Below the pieces are notes generated by a model. The model worked only from the letters and a program-made list of their open reading frames with translations, was not told the DNA's origin and searched no databases. The translations under genes and the position numbers were made by a program. A stretch of DNA of 64,000 nucleotides from Planctomycetota bacterium. GTDB taxonomy: Bacteria > Planctomycetota > Phycisphaerae > Phycisphaerales > UBA1924. This document shows positions 37,239 to 46,338 of the stretch, in pieces (positions within the stretch are counted from its first letter, which is position 1; every line of letters begins with the position of its first letter). The DNA lies in contig CAUJHH010000034.1 of the NCBI GenBank assembly GCA_963204725.1, positions 1 to 64,000 on the forward strand, in the 5' to 3' direction.

Positions 37239-37259
37239 AGCCCGCGAACCGCGGGCTTC
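37237..37259 (+). terminator. Hairpin at the end of the first cassette gene, copy 2
   Basis: GAAGCCCGCG-AAC-CGCGGGCTTC forms a perfect 10-bp stem with a three-base loop starting in the stop codon. The stem is unchanged from the copy at 17867-17889, while the loop differs, which argues for selection on the structure. The following TTCG and TTTGG give only a weak T tract, so attenuation is as likely as full termination. Confidence 0.6.
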
Positions 37260-37380
37260 GTTCGCTTTGGACCGCATCACCTCCGCGCCGCCCCGGGAGA
37301 CCGGTGCGGACGCGATTACCGAACGCGACGGGCGCTCGGTTCTCACCAGCTCCAACCCCACACGGGAAACGGAGACGACC

Positions 37381-37968
37381 ATGTCGAAGACCCTCACGAA
37401 GCAGTCCAACCCCACTCGTAAGGCCAAGCCCACGCCGGACACTTCCGTCAACGACGCAGCCCGCGCCGACGCGTTGACCAAGCTGAGCGCGGCATCAGCA
37501 CTACACGCCGACCGACCCTCCCGTACGAAGCCATCAACGACACGGTCGGCATGTGCGGAGCCACCAACCGGCAGTCAACCGAAGCCTCGTGCCAAGGCGC
37601 GCGGCAAGGACACAGCCAAACGGCTGTCGGCCCTGGATGCCGCGGCACAGGTGCTGCAGGCCCTATCTCCGAAGGACGCTCGGCTCGGACTCTCTGCATC
37701 CGAACTCATCGACCGCATGGCGGCCGCCGGCCTCTGGACCAGTCCGAGCGGCAAGACGCCCGCCGCGACGCTCTACGCCGCGATGATCCGTGAGAGCACG
37801 AGCAAGGGTGATGCCGCGCGCTTCGTGCGTCTCGAAGACACCGATGGTGGGAAGCGAGGCCGTTTCACTGCATCGTCCGTTGCGGCATCCGCCACGCGCA
37901 ATGACCAAACGTCCAAGTTGCCGACGCAGAAGTCCCCGAAACCCCGGTCGCGGAAGGTGGCTGCATGA
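37381..37968 (+). CDS. HARE-HTH domain protein of the cassette
   Basis: A 195-residue protein. The N-terminal 75 residues are Ser/Thr/Lys/Pro-rich and disordered. The C-terminal half (about 80-165) reads S-A-L-D-A-A-A-Q-V-L, L-S-A-S-E-L-I-D-R-M, G-L-W-T-S-P-S-G-K-T-P-A-A-T-L-Y and R-F-V-R-L. This is the winged helix of the HARE-HTH family, often found with DNA-modifying or recombining enzymes. It overlaps the DUF2924 gene by four bases. A DNA-binding helper for excision or integration is a reasonable inference. Confidence 0.78.
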   Translation: MSKTLTKQSNPTRKAKPTPDTSVNDAARADALTKLSAASALHADRPSRTKPSTTRSACAEPPTGSQPKPRAKARGKDTAKRLSALDAAAQVLQALSPKDARLGLSASELIDRMAAAGLWTSPSGKTPAATLYAAMIRESTSKGDAARFVRLEDTDGGKRGRFTASSVAASATRNDQTSKLPTQKSPKPRSRKVAA

Positions 37969-38633
37969 GCAGTGAACGGATTCAGACAAGACCAAAGGGA
38001 CGTGCGGCTGCACGCAACGCCCGCAACGCGGTCGATCTCGCGCGGCTTGAGTCCATGTCTCTTGCCGAGATCCGTGACCTCTGGCGTGTTCTCGGGTGTC
38101 GCAGAAGCCGCACGGGCGGTGAAACGGTTGCCGGTGGCGAGGCCGGTGGTGGAGGGGTGCCGCGACGCGTCATGATCCGCGACATCGCCTATCGAGCCCA
38201 GATCCGCCGCTTCGGCGGCCTGGACCGGACGACGGAGCGCCTGCTCAAGCACGCAGTCAAGGACGCGATCGCCAACGCGCGGATCTCCGGACTCTCCGTG
38301 AACGCTTCGGATCTGGCGGCCCGGGACGATGCCACCGGTCATGTACCAACAGTTCCCTCCATAAGCGTGCGGCGGCCGCGCACCACGAGTCCATCCCTTC
38401 CCGCCGGAGCCAAGCTCATCCGTGTCTGGCGGGGTCGCACGTACGAGGTCACGGTCGTGCAGGGTGGGAAGGCCTTTGTCTATCAGGGCAAGACCTACCG
38501 GTCCCTCTCCAGCATCGCGACAGAGGTCACCGGCATGGTCTGGTCAGGTCCCCAGTTCTTCGGGGTCGTGAACCGCAAGGGCAAGCGAACCACGCGCGGA
38601 TCCACTGCGGGCAAGGAGGGGGCATCGATATGA
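37965..38633 (+). CDS. DUF2924 protein
   Basis: A 222-residue basic protein. The N-terminal helical part with L-E-S-M-S-L-A-E-I-R-D-L-W and R-D-I-A-Y-R-A-Q is followed by the DUF2924 core. That core has P-A-G-A-K-L-I-R-V-W-R-G-R-T-Y-E-V-T-V, Y-R-S-L-S-S-I-A-T-E-V-T-G and W-S-G-P-Q-F-F-G. DUF2924 genes almost always stand directly before large serine or resolvase-type recombinases, as here with a 4-base overlap at both ends. The role is unknown but presumably in recombination. Confidence 0.85.
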   Translation: MSSERIQTRPKGRAAARNARNAVDLARLESMSLAEIRDLWRVLGCRRSRTGGETVAGGEAGGGGVPRRVMIRDIAYRAQIRRFGGLDRTTERLLKHAVKDAIANARISGLSVNASDLAARDDATGHVPTVPSISVRRPRTTSPSLPAGAKLIRVWRGRTYEVTVVQGGKAFVYQGKTYRSLSSIATEVTGMVWSGPQFFGVVNRKGKRTTRGSTAGKEGASI

Positions 38634-40468
38634 GTCGCCCTTCTTCGTCTCTCTCGGGCGGCATGGGTGTCCCCGGTCGCACGGGTGATATGGTTGGCTC
38701 GGTCCGCTGTGCCATCTACACGCGCAAGTCCAGTGTGGAAGGCCTGGACATGCTCTTCAACTCCCTGGATGCCCAGCGTGAGGCCGGGATGGACTACATC
38801 AAGAGCCAGCGCAGCCAGGGGTGGGTCGCTGTCCCGGCCCTCTATGACGACGGAGGCTTCTCCGGTGGCAACACCGAGCGCCCCGGCCTTCAACGCCTCT
38901 TGGCCGACATCAAGGCACAGCGCATCGACATCGTGGTGGTGTACAAGGTCGATCGCCTCAGCAGGTCGCTCAGCGACTTCGCACGACTCATGCAAGTCTT
39001 TGACGAGCACCGGGTCTCCTTCGTGTCGGTCACCCAGCAGTTCAACACGACGACGTCGATGGGGCGGCTCACGCTCAACATGCTCCTCTCCTTTGCGCAG
39101 TTCGAGAGGGAGGTGACGGGCGAACGCATCAGGGACAAGATCGCCGCCACGATGCGGAAGGGGATCTTCACCGTGGGGCGGCCTCCATTCGGCTATCGCA
39201 GGCCGGTGCCGAGCGATCCTGACCCCGGCAACCGCGTGATCCGGATCGTGCCCGATGAGGCGGCCGTCGTCCGCCGCGTGTACGCGCTCTATCTGGAGCA
39301 CCGCTCGCCGCTCGCCGTCATCGAGGCGCTCAGAGCCGAGGGGATCCCTCATCGGCTCCGGCAGTGCGACACTGGCCTGAATGTCGGCAAGCTCGCGTGG
39401 AGCACCGGCCACATCCATAACATGCTGACGAACGCGACCTACGCGGGCAAGATCGTCCACACGCGTGGAGCCAACCTGCCCGAGGGCAAGGGCAGGTGCC
39501 CGACCGACATCTGGCCCGGGCTCCACGAGCCGATCATTGATCCTGAGATATGGGACCGGGTGCAGGCGCTGATCAACCGGCGTGAGCGAGCGCCAGCGAC
39601 CCGCTGGTCCCACACCCACCTGCTCAAGGGCAAGCTGCGGACAAACGAGGGTTCGACGATGACCCCGTCAAACTCCATGAAGCGGCTGGCGGATGGGGGG
39701 CGCCGCCGGGTGCCGTATTACGTGAGCATGAAGGCGTGCACACAGGGGCGTGGGTCCTGTCCCGTCCGCAGAATCAACGCGGGCGTGCTCGACAACCTCG
39801 TGCGCGCGCTGGTGCTGGATCGCCTGGAATCGGCTCACGGGGTGCTCCTGGGCAGCGCCGAACCGGAGGTCCGCGATCTCTGGATCCGTGAGGTGATCGA
39901 AGGGGTCGTGGTGGGCATCGATTGTCTCAGGGTCACTCTAAACGTCCGACGCATCCGGGCGTGTCGAGAGTCACTTGGGGACGGCCCGAGGTCATCATCC
40001 ACACCCACACCGGTGCTGCGCTGCCGCTATGTCCCTGAAGTGACCCATGAACCAGCGGGCGAGGTGGCGTCTGAGGTCGAGCGCGAAACACTGGCGTTGC
40101 AGATAGAGATCAAGCGTCACGACGGTCGCCACGTCCTGCTCCACCCCGATGGGCACGACCTCATCTGCAAGCTGGACTCACGGGGCCGTCCCGAGCCCTC
40201 GCCGCACATCGTCCGCGCCATCGGTCAGGCGTACGCGCTGCACGGTGAAGTGCTCAGTACGGGCAAGCCCATGGAAGAGGTCGCCCGAGCGCTCGGGATG
40301 GATCCCGCGCGGGGCAGGCAGTTGCACGTGCTCACGCATCTGAGCCCGACGATCCTCAGGGCGGCGTTGACCGGAACCCTGTCCCCACAGGTCTCGCTGC
40401 TGGACCTGCGGGCGGCGGCCAGTGAACTGGACTGGACGCTGCAGGCGTCCCGGCTTGGCATGCGATAG
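38630..40468 (+). CDS. Large serine recombinase (integrase/resolvase family)
   Basis: A 612-residue serine recombinase. The catalytic domain starts A-I-Y-T-R-K-S-S with Ser34 as nucleophile. It continues with D-D-G-G-F-S-G-G-N-T-E-R-P, V-Y-K-V-D-R-L-S-R-S and F-N-T-T-T-S-M-G-R-L, then E-R-E-V-T-G-E-R-I-R-D-K. The recombinase domain follows with P-P-F-G-Y and V-R-R-V-Y-A-L-Y. The zinc-ribbon region, normally with C-x2-C, looks degenerate (Y-Y-V-S-M-K-A-C and G-S-C-P-V-R). The C-terminal 150 residues are unusual for the family. It is the mobility gene of the cassette. Confidence 0.9.
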   Translation: MSRPSSSLSGGMGVPGRTGDMVGSVRCAIYTRKSSVEGLDMLFNSLDAQREAGMDYIKSQRSQGWVAVPALYDDGGFSGGNTERPGLQRLLADIKAQRIDIVVVYKVDRLSRSLSDFARLMQVFDEHRVSFVSVTQQFNTTTSMGRLTLNMLLSFAQFEREVTGERIRDKIAATMRKGIFTVGRPPFGYRRPVPSDPDPGNRVIRIVPDEAAVVRRVYALYLEHRSPLAVIEALRAEGIPHRLRQCDTGLNVGKLAWSTGHIHNMLTNATYAGKIVHTRGANLPEGKGRCPTDIWPGLHEPIIDPEIWDRVQALINRRERAPATRWSHTHLLKGKLRTNEGSTMTPSNSMKRLADGGRRRVPYYVSMKACTQGRGSCPVRRINAGVLDNLVRALVLDRLESAHGVLLGSAEPEVRDLWIREVIEGVVVGIDCLRVTLNVRRIRACRESLGDGPRSSSTPTPVLRCRYVPEVTHEPAGEVASEVERETLALQIEIKRHDGRHVLLHPDGHDLICKLDSRGRPEPSPHIVRAIGQAYALHGEVLSTGKPMEEVARALGMDPARGRQLHVLTHLSPTILRAALTGTLSPQVSLLDLRAAASELDWTLQASRLGMR

Positions 40469-41324
40469 ACGGCGGCTGGTCGCACCACGCCCCAGCGACC
40501 CTGTCCGGATCACATCGAACTACAAAGCGGATCGCCGAAATCGCCGACTCAGAATGGAGCCTCGAGATCGCCGAATCTGGTGCTCTGAGAAGCTCAGAGC
40601 GATCCGGTCTCCAACCGAGACTCGCGGAAATCCGCGGGAAATCGGCCCTATCGCCGAGAACGCAAAGCGTCCCCAGGACGAGTCGAAATCAAAAGCGGTG
40701 TGAGGGAACCCCCTTGGGCGGAATTCTGGGTGGGCTGGAGCGGCTTAAAGCGGCATGATTTGGCAGGAAATGGCAGGTTTTAGGGGCCTCGGGGAAGACG
40801 GTAGGAATGTCGCAAAATGTCCAGAAATGTCGCGATTCCGTTGTCATAATTGTCAGAGGCAGCGGGTGAATGTTGTGAGATAAAAGCTTGGGGCATATGA
40901 AGATACATGCGACAGACCACGCAGGGTCTGACAGGGCGGGCTGACCGGTCGCATCGACTCTGTTTTCGGCTTCGATCGGCCCCGCGGCGAGGGGTAGCCC
41001 AGTGCACGCTGGAAGAGGTATGCACAGCCGGAACTCGCCGACGAGCTCCACTGGATTCGTCCCTTTACCGTTGCTGGATGGTGACGTCGCGCACGCACGA
41101 GCGCAGTGGATGCACCACGGGGCAGCTGCTTCAAGCGCGCCAAGCCGACGTCGGGCTGCCGGTCTGAATCCGGAACAACTCTGGGGAGGCTGGCAACGCC
41201 GAGCTGCGGCGCGAACGCACCTGGTTCCAATTGACCAAGTGTCAGCAACTCACCCCCATCGCGTGGGAGCATCTCCTTGGGCTCGGATCGGGGGCGGATT
41301 GCTCGATGGGGTACATTGCCGACC
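40469..41324. other. Gene-free stretch behind the recombinase, containing repeat copy B
   Basis: No convincing gene. 40540-40690 contains repeated words around ATCGCCGA and a palindrome CTCTGAGAAGCTCAGAG at 40586-40602. The segment 40695-40985 is described separately. 40990-41320 shows only scraps without family signals. Confidence 0.5.
40695..40985. repeat. Dispersed non-coding repeat, copy B
   Basis: Homologous to 2936-3235 over its whole length, with the best-conserved block AAATGTCCAGAAATGTCGC (40816-40834). It lies 226 bases behind the recombinase stop. With the left end at 36698 it may define the right end of the cassette, or it is an older element that the cassette used as target. Confidence 0.7.
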
Positions 41325-41500
41325 GTGCAACTTGCCGAGCTCGAATCATCGCCGCCGACTCCACAGCAGGTGATCACGCCTTGGGCGGACTCGCGCGGTC
41401 AGGATCTACTCGGATTGCGAGCTCCCGCCGAACGGATCGCCGTGAAGCTGATGAACGGCGTGACCACGGTATCGCCGCTCATCCGCTACTTGGGGTGCTT
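41325..41500 (+). pseudogene. Isolated N-terminal fragment of an unknown protein
   Basis: From a GTG at 41325 one frame reads a coherent peptide including P-W-A-D-S-R-G-Q-D-L-L-G-L-R, P-A-E-R-I-A-V-K-L-M-N-G-V-T-T-V-S-P and I-R-Y-L-G. Around 41500 it runs directly into transposase sequence in another frame. The rest of the gene is not in the window. The family is not identified with confidence; the fragment was probably cut by the insertion next to it. Confidence 0.4.
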
Positions 41501-41503
41501 GCG

Positions 41504-41905
41504 AGCATCGGCCACGAGATGCACAAGGCCGACCCCCAGGACGCGGCGATCGACGGCACGGGACTGGAGACGACGTGCGCCTCGGCGCACTTTGTTTCCA
41601 GGGCCGGACGCAAGCGCACGCGGTTCGTGAAGGTCTTGATCGGGGTGCTGTGCGCATCGGTCTGCCCGATCGCGTTGGTGGTGGACTGGGGTCCGTCGCA
41701 CGACATGAAGCAGGCGTGGGCGTTGCGAGAGAAGATGATGGCCACGTGCAGGCCGACGATGCTGTGGGGCGACGGCGCGTTCGACTGCGAGGCGTGGCAC
41801 CGGGCCAACTGGGATGGGTGGAGCGTGCCGAGCTACGCGCCGACGACGGTGAAGAGCGCCGACGGACGCGTGAACGGCTTCTATCGCCACGCGTTCCAGA
41901 TCCCG
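41504..41905 (+). pseudogene. IS5-like DDE transposase fragment
   Basis: About 134 codons encode a DDE core fragment. A-A-I-D-G-T-G-L-E has the first Asp, followed by R-K-R-T-R-F-V-K-V-L-I. The second Asp is in L-W-G-D-G-A-F-D, and the C-terminal Glu region is missing. Both ends are cut, at 41504 by an unrelated gene fragment and near 41905 by an IS630-type fragment on the opposite strand. Confidence 0.7.
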
Positions 41906-42063
41906 GTGGCTGAGTACGGACGGCGGTGGATGTCGGAGGTCTCGATCCGCTCGACCGCGAGCGCAGCGGCCATGAGCCGGTCCTTCTGCTCGGCGTTCTT
42001 CTCGCGTGCGGCCAGCTTCCTGAGCGGGGCCAGATCGCCGGGCTGTCGCTCGGTGATGTGCAT
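41905..42063 (-). pseudogene. IS630-family transposase N-terminal fragment
   Basis: The minus-strand ATG at 42063, with GGAGG six bases upstream, starts M-H-I-T-E-R-Q-P-G-D-L-A-P-L-R-K-L. It is followed by A-A-R-E-K-N-A-E-Q-K-D-R-L-M-A-A, the standard beginning of a family of IS630 transposases. After some 45 residues it runs into the IS5-like fragment. The helix-turn-helix end and the DDE domain are gone. Confidence 0.65.
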
Positions 42064-42233
42064 CGATGCCTCCCTCCGACGCGGCATCATGCCGCGTGTG
42101 CAGAAGCATCATCCCACAATCGGATCAATGGCGCAATGCCCAGCATGCGCCGAACGCGCTCAAGAAGGAACGGGGATCCGTATGACCTGAAGGTAAAGTC
42201 GCGCAATCTACGGCCTGAACTCGCTCGACAAGT

Positions 42234-43826
42234 TCACCAAGCCGCCTGCCAGAGCGCGACGAGGGCGATCACCGCGAGCAAGCCGGGGACGTAAATGACT
42301 ATCCTCGCCAGGATTCCGAGCCACGTGGACGAACACAGTTGGCCGAACAGCGGGAAGCAAAGGTAGGCAGTGCCCTGTGCTGCTAGAAACGGACTGAATG
42401 GTGACCGCCACGCGATGGCGCAGGTAAGCGCCGCTGAGCCGAGTATTAGCATTGCCACCACATGACGGCGCGCGAGGGCTGTCCCTGCGGGACCTTTCGG
42501 CGTTCGGCAGAACGTCGGCCTTACGAAAAGGTGTTTCACAAAGCTCCAACCTGCCAGCGGCATGCTCGCGCTATAGATGGCCGTGGCCCAGAAGTGGTAG
42601 CGAAAGTGTTCTCCCCACGACGCCGCAGCTAAGACACGCGCCGCAATCGAGGCCAAGAACAGCCACGCATAGACGTAGGGAAGGAACGGCTGGATGTAGG
42701 GCGACCCCTCACTCCACAAACTCCAGCATACGAACGCGGAGACAAAGCCGTTGACAACGAAAACCGGCATCAAGCCGTATCGCCCGAGCCACACAAGTCC
42801 ATCCCACTTCTCGACAGTCGTTACGGACCCCGCCAAAACGAACCTCGCCGCCTCATGGCGAAGAAGCTCCGCCGCGCCCGCCGCGAACTTCCGAAACCGG
42901 ACCAGGAAGGAGCCGAAGTCGCGGGGCACGAGTTCGCCGGCGCGGATGCTTGCTTCGTACCTACCGATGCCGCCGCCCGCAATGACGCGGAGCGAGAAAG
43001 CCAGATCTTCGGAGACCACTTCGGGAAAGCCACCGACGGCAGCCCAGCTCGCGCGTCTTACGAGCGTGCTATGGCCGAGGGTCGGCAGGAATCCTGCGTG
43101 CTCCTTCAGCGCCAAATCGCACTGGTGGAGGAGATCTACTTCCGGCGCCATCGCCTTTTGGAACGGGCTGGCATCCCATGCCACGTAGGCCGTGTTTGCT
43201 GTCTGGACGAACGCGACGTGCGCCGAGTCTGGCTCTAGCACCCCCATAACGTCCTTAAGATATCCGAGGGGCAGGCGCTGATCGGCGTCGGCCAACAGAA
43301 ACCAGTCCTCGGTCACATGGCCGGCGATGACGTGATTGAGGTTGCCCGCTTTGAAACCGGTTCGGTCGGAGCGCCGGACCAACTCACATACACTCGCGTG
43401 GCTTGAGCAGAACGCCTCGACCCTCGCCTGATAATCCGGTTGCACGCTATCGTCACACACCAGCACGCGAGCGTAGCGATAGCGTATGGCCTCGGTCACG
43501 CACGTCAGGCAACTCTCCTCGTCGAAGTCGTCGCAAGTCGTATAAAGGACAGCGACCGCTGGAGTTTCCGTACAGCCACGGCGGGCAGCGCTCGGGGCCC
43601 AGACCGCCCCGACGTGGAACGCCGTGTAGTGGAATGCCGCGAGCAACGTGAGCCACCACACAAAGGCGCTCACGTGAGCAACGACAGAGAGCACCGGCCT
43701 GCCGAGGTCGTACCAGTGGATCCATTGCCAGAGCACGACCCCCACGAGCGCGCACCACGCGACCAGCACCAATAAGATGACAACGGGAGACTTGTATCGT
43801 CGGCTCTCCGGAAGCAAATGTCCCAC
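42234..43826 (-). CDS. Membrane glycosyltransferase family 2, cellulose/beta-glucan synthase-like
   Basis: A 530-residue polytopic GT2. Two TM helices near the N-terminus precede the catalytic domain with V-A-V-L-Y-T-T-C-D-D, V-C-D-D-S, G-N-L-N-H-V, L-A-D-A-D-Q (D-x-D), and S-E-D-L-A-F as the T-E-D-like base. The Q-x-x-R-W acceptor motif appears replaced by R-F-R-K-F-A-A-G. Four to five TM helices follow. The start is GTG 43826 with GGGAGG seven bases upstream; it lies one base beyond the stop of the TIR-GH17-like gene, so the two are translationally coupled. Polymer identity is unknown; a beta-1,3-type glucan is suggested by the partner. Confidence 0.8.
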   Translation of the reverse strand: MGHLLPESRRYKSPVVILLVLVAWCALVGVVLWQWIHWYDLGRPVLSVVAHVSAFVWWLTLLAAFHYTAFHVGAVWAPSAARRGCTETPAVAVLYTTCDDFDEESCLTCVTEAIRYRYARVLVCDDSVQPDYQARVEAFCSSHASVCELVRRSDRTGFKAGNLNHVIAGHVTEDWFLLADADQRLPLGYLKDVMGVLEPDSAHVAFVQTANTAYVAWDASPFQKAMAPEVDLLHQCDLALKEHAGFLPTLGHSTLVRRASWAAVGGFPEVVSEDLAFSLRVIAGGGIGRYEASIRAGELVPRDFGSFLVRFRKFAAGAAELLRHEAARFVLAGSVTTVEKWDGLVWLGRYGLMPVFVVNGFVSAFVCWSLWSEGSPYIQPFLPYVYAWLFLASIAARVLAAASWGEHFRYHFWATAIYSASMPLAGWSFVKHLFVRPTFCRTPKGPAGTALARRHVVAMLILGSAALTCAIAWRSPFSPFLAAQGTAYLCFPLFGQLCSSTWLGILARIVIYVPGLLAVIALVALWQAAW

Positions 43827-43827
43827 G

Positions 43828-45198
43828 TCACCTCCCGCGAATAGCGTCGGCGGCCGGTCGAGGTGCGCCGCCGCTTTCGATGAGACCAGTCTGGGGATCC
43901 CAGCGGTAGAACGGCCAGTCGGCCTTCCATGGAATGTCGAACGCGCTATGGAACGAGATCGAGACGTCAAACGGCAGGTCCGGGGGGTTGCCGCGCCCGG
44001 CCTCGCGAAGCGTGGAGTAGAACACGGCCTGCTGTGCGGGAGATGCGAACGGTGCGCCGCCCACTGGAAATGTGACTAACTTCAGCAGAATCGGCTTGTG
44101 CCGCGTGTTCCCGCCGTTCAGTTGGCGCGCGATCGACAGTGTGGCCCTCGCGGCCTCCACGCCGGGTTCGGCGCGACCTGGAGAGAAACCTTGCTCGAAC
44201 GTCAGGGAGGCGTCTGCGAAGACCCAGTCGCCGATCGAGTAGAGACGTTCGTCTTCGAGGTACTTCGCCCACGGCTCGGTGGTGCTCACCGGCCGCCGGG
44301 AGCGGAAGCGAACGGTGTCCATCGCCGTCTTGAGCGACTCGAAGTCGTAGCGGATCGGCTTCGAGCCCAGGCCGTTGTGGCCTACGCAGTAGGCATCCAC
44401 GTAGTCGCGTTGGCGGATCGCGGCGTCCAATTCTTGTCGGTCGTGCGGATCCCACACCGTGACGATGACCAACAGCTCTGCCGCCTTGGCGCGCGCGGGG
44501 ATAGCCGAGAACCCGTGTCGTGCTGTGAACACGATGATGCCGTCAAAGCCGGCTTGACGGATCGTTGCCATGTCCGCATCGATGCCCGCAGGGTCAATTC
44601 GACTGCCGGCTGATGGGTTGAACCGGGGCGGGTCGTAGGTGATCCAGCGATGACCTCCGACGAGCGCTGCCACATCGCAACTCACATATGCCCGTGAGTA
44701 TCGAGGACCGATCCTATGGTACCACGCCATGAATGCGACAAGAACGAGCGTGACGATTGCCATCGTGCAGCGTGCCTTGGACAGCGGTGGGCCTGCCGGC
44801 TTCGACCGCGAGACGCGCCGCAACCGCTCAAGCGCCCGCTTGAAGCCCTCATGTCGTTCGTCGCCGCTCCAGCCGACGAGATTTGCGGCTTGGATGCGTC
44901 CGAATGGCTCTGGCGGCGTGACCGGATCGAGCAAGACCGAGACGAGGATCTTGCGCTCCCAGCCCGCCAGCGCCTCGGTCTGAAGAATCCAGTCGGAAAC
45001 GAGTGCGTGTTGAGACCAAACCACGAGAACACAGCGCGCACTTGCGAGCTCGTCGAGCAACGGCCCTTTCCACGTCTCGCCGACACGAAGGTTTGGGTCC
45101 CACCACACCTGCAGGTCCGAAGCGATCAGCTTCTCGATGAGAGGCTTTACCCGATCCAGATCCTTGTGAGAGTAGCTGACGAAGACCTCGTTTGGCAT
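43828..45198 (-). CDS. TIR domain - TM - GH17-like glucanase-fold fusion
   Basis: A 456-residue fusion. Residues 1-130 form a TIR domain (E-V-F-V-S-Y-S-H-K-D, D-L-Q-V-W-W-D, V-L-V-V-W-S, and D-W-I-L-Q-T-E with a glutamate at the NADase position). One TM helix follows (about 143-163). The remainder resembles the (beta/alpha)8 fold of GH17-like proteins: W-I-T-Y-D-P-P-R-F, I-R-Q-A-G-F-D-G-I-I, V-I-V-T-V-W-D, Y-C-V-G-H-N-G-L and V-S-T-T-E-P-W. The GH17 acid/base motif V-G-N-E is changed to V-G-H-N, so hydrolysis is doubtful; the second glutamate (T-T-E-P-W) is kept. ATG 45198 with AGG upstream is preferred to a GTG at 45225. Start of a two-gene unit with the GT2. Confidence 0.7.
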   Translation of the reverse strand: MPNEVFVSYSHKDLDRVKPLIEKLIASDLQVWWDPNLRVGETWKGPLLDELASARCVLVVWSQHALVSDWILQTEALAGWERKILVSVLLDPVTPPEPFGRIQAANLVGWSGDERHEGFKRALERLRRVSRSKPAGPPLSKARCTMAIVTLVLVAFMAWYHRIGPRYSRAYVSCDVAALVGGHRWITYDPPRFNPSAGSRIDPAGIDADMATIRQAGFDGIIVFTARHGFSAIPARAKAAELLVIVTVWDPHDRQELDAAIRQRDYVDAYCVGHNGLGSKPIRYDFESLKTAMDTVRFRSRRPVSTTEPWAKYLEDERLYSIGDWVFADASLTFEQGFSPGRAEPGVEAARATLSIARQLNGGNTRHKPILLKLVTFPVGGAPFASPAQQAVFYSTLREAGRGNPPDLPFDVSISFHSAFDIPWKADWPFYRWDPQTGLIESGGAPRPAADAIRGR

Positions 45199-45300
45199 CT
45201 TGGAAACCTGTAAGTTAGAGAACACGGCTCAAACCACTCCAACATCGCATGCACGGCCTCGTCCGTCGTCACGCTCGTTCACACTGGCTCAATCGGCGGC

Positions 45301-45965
45301 TTATGGTACAAAATCCGCCAATCCATGACTTCCTCCATCATCGCATGCGACTGACCTGCCCCCATGTTCTGTGCCCGGGGCTATGAGAGTCGGGTGATGG
45401 TAACAGGGTCGGGGCCTTCCCATACAATCTCCGCGTTGGCGATGCCCGCAGCGCAGCCAGAGGCATCGCCCGCGGCTGTCCGGGTCTGTGCACCGCAGTC
45501 GTTCGCCGCGTCGCGGCCCGGCATCGTCCCGCAACCCGCCGCGAACACCGCCGGGGGCACGTACCCCAGCGACGAGTGCGGCCGGTGATGGTTGTACTCG
45601 GTGCCTCCATGCCGCCGTCAGCGCCTCGGCCTCTCGCACGCCCTCGAACACCTCCGCGTTCAGCAGTTCATCCCGCAGACGCGAGTGGAAGCTCTCGGCG
45701 TACCCGTTCTCCCACGGGCTTCCCGGCGCGATGTACAGCGTCTCCACACCCGTCAGCATCGCCAGACGCCGGATCGTTGCCGCGATGAACTCCGGCCCGT
45801 TGTCGCAGCGGATGTGCCCGGGCACGCCGCGTGCCGTGAACAGGTCGATCAGCACTTCCGCCACGCCGCGGGCCGTGATGCTCCGATCACGATCTGTTCC
45901 GCCGAATGTCTTGTCCGCTTCATGGTCCAGAGTCTCCAGGGCCGTGCCGCGGCCCGACGGGACTC
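45301..45965 (-). pseudogene. IS3-family transposase, truncated and frameshifted
   Basis: The minus strand encodes [25 protein letters not shown] (second Asp) and [11 protein letters not shown] (Glu). The frame then shifts near 45600, after which another frame continues with [12 protein letters not shown]. The 5' part of the integrase core and the orfA gene are missing. Dead element. Confidence 0.8.
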
Positions 45966-46025
45966 TCATAGTTGCTGGATCAGGTTCCGGGGGGCAGGTC
46001 AGGCCAAGAGAGCTCAGGGCTGCTT

Positions 46026-46290
46026 GACCGAATACCCAGTTGCAGGTGGGAGAATAGACGCGCTCGATGAGACCTAAAGAGTCATTTATGAGTTGAAACC
46101 CAACTCTCCGTCGGGCCGCTACAAGGGCCTAAGCAGCTCCAGAGGTACAAGGAGGCTATGGAACAGAAACTGGTAAGCGATGGGAGACGCAGTTGGATCT
46201 GTACGACGTTGAGTAAAGGTGTCCAGAGTGCAGACGAAAGACAGTATTACGTTAATGAACAAGAACGCAGCGTTACGCGGGTTTCACCAC
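46026..46290 (+). pseudogene. Decayed PD-(D/E)XK-type toxin domain (RHS-tip style)
   Basis: One frame reads [17 protein letters not shown], a TAA stop at about 46075, then [17 protein letters not shown] shift near 46130 leads into [15 protein letters not shown]. Together this is R-I-D...Y-E-L-K-P-N...Q-L-Q-R-Y, the D...E-x-K core of restriction-endonuclease-fold toxins found at the C-termini of RHS and other polymorphic toxins. One stop and one frameshift make it inactive. Confidence 0.5.
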
Positions 46291-46338
46291 CACAAGTTTA
46301 TTTGATGGAAGCAATGCGAGACCATAACCAAGCTGATC

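Larger units (their letters stand above)
36698..37505 (+). repeat. Left end of the intact serine recombinase cassette (copy 2)
   Basis: This 808-base segment matches 17295-18118. It includes the non-coding leader with repeated G-C-C-C-A-C-A words, an inverted GCGGCC / GGCCGC pair before the first gene, the first gene, the hairpin and the start of the second gene. It marks the boundary of a mobile unit that continues to the recombinase at 40468. Confidence 0.8.

Noticed and set aside
36186-37481. 431-codon minus-strand frame across the cassette left end
   Set aside because: It covers two plus-strand genes and a hairpin, shares no family motif, and is explained as shadow.
40540-40690. Possible small gene with repeated I-A-E-I-A motifs behind the recombinase
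   Set aside because: Repeated ATCGCCGA words give a protein-like look in one frame, but there is no start with a ribosome site and the frame runs into repeat copy B.
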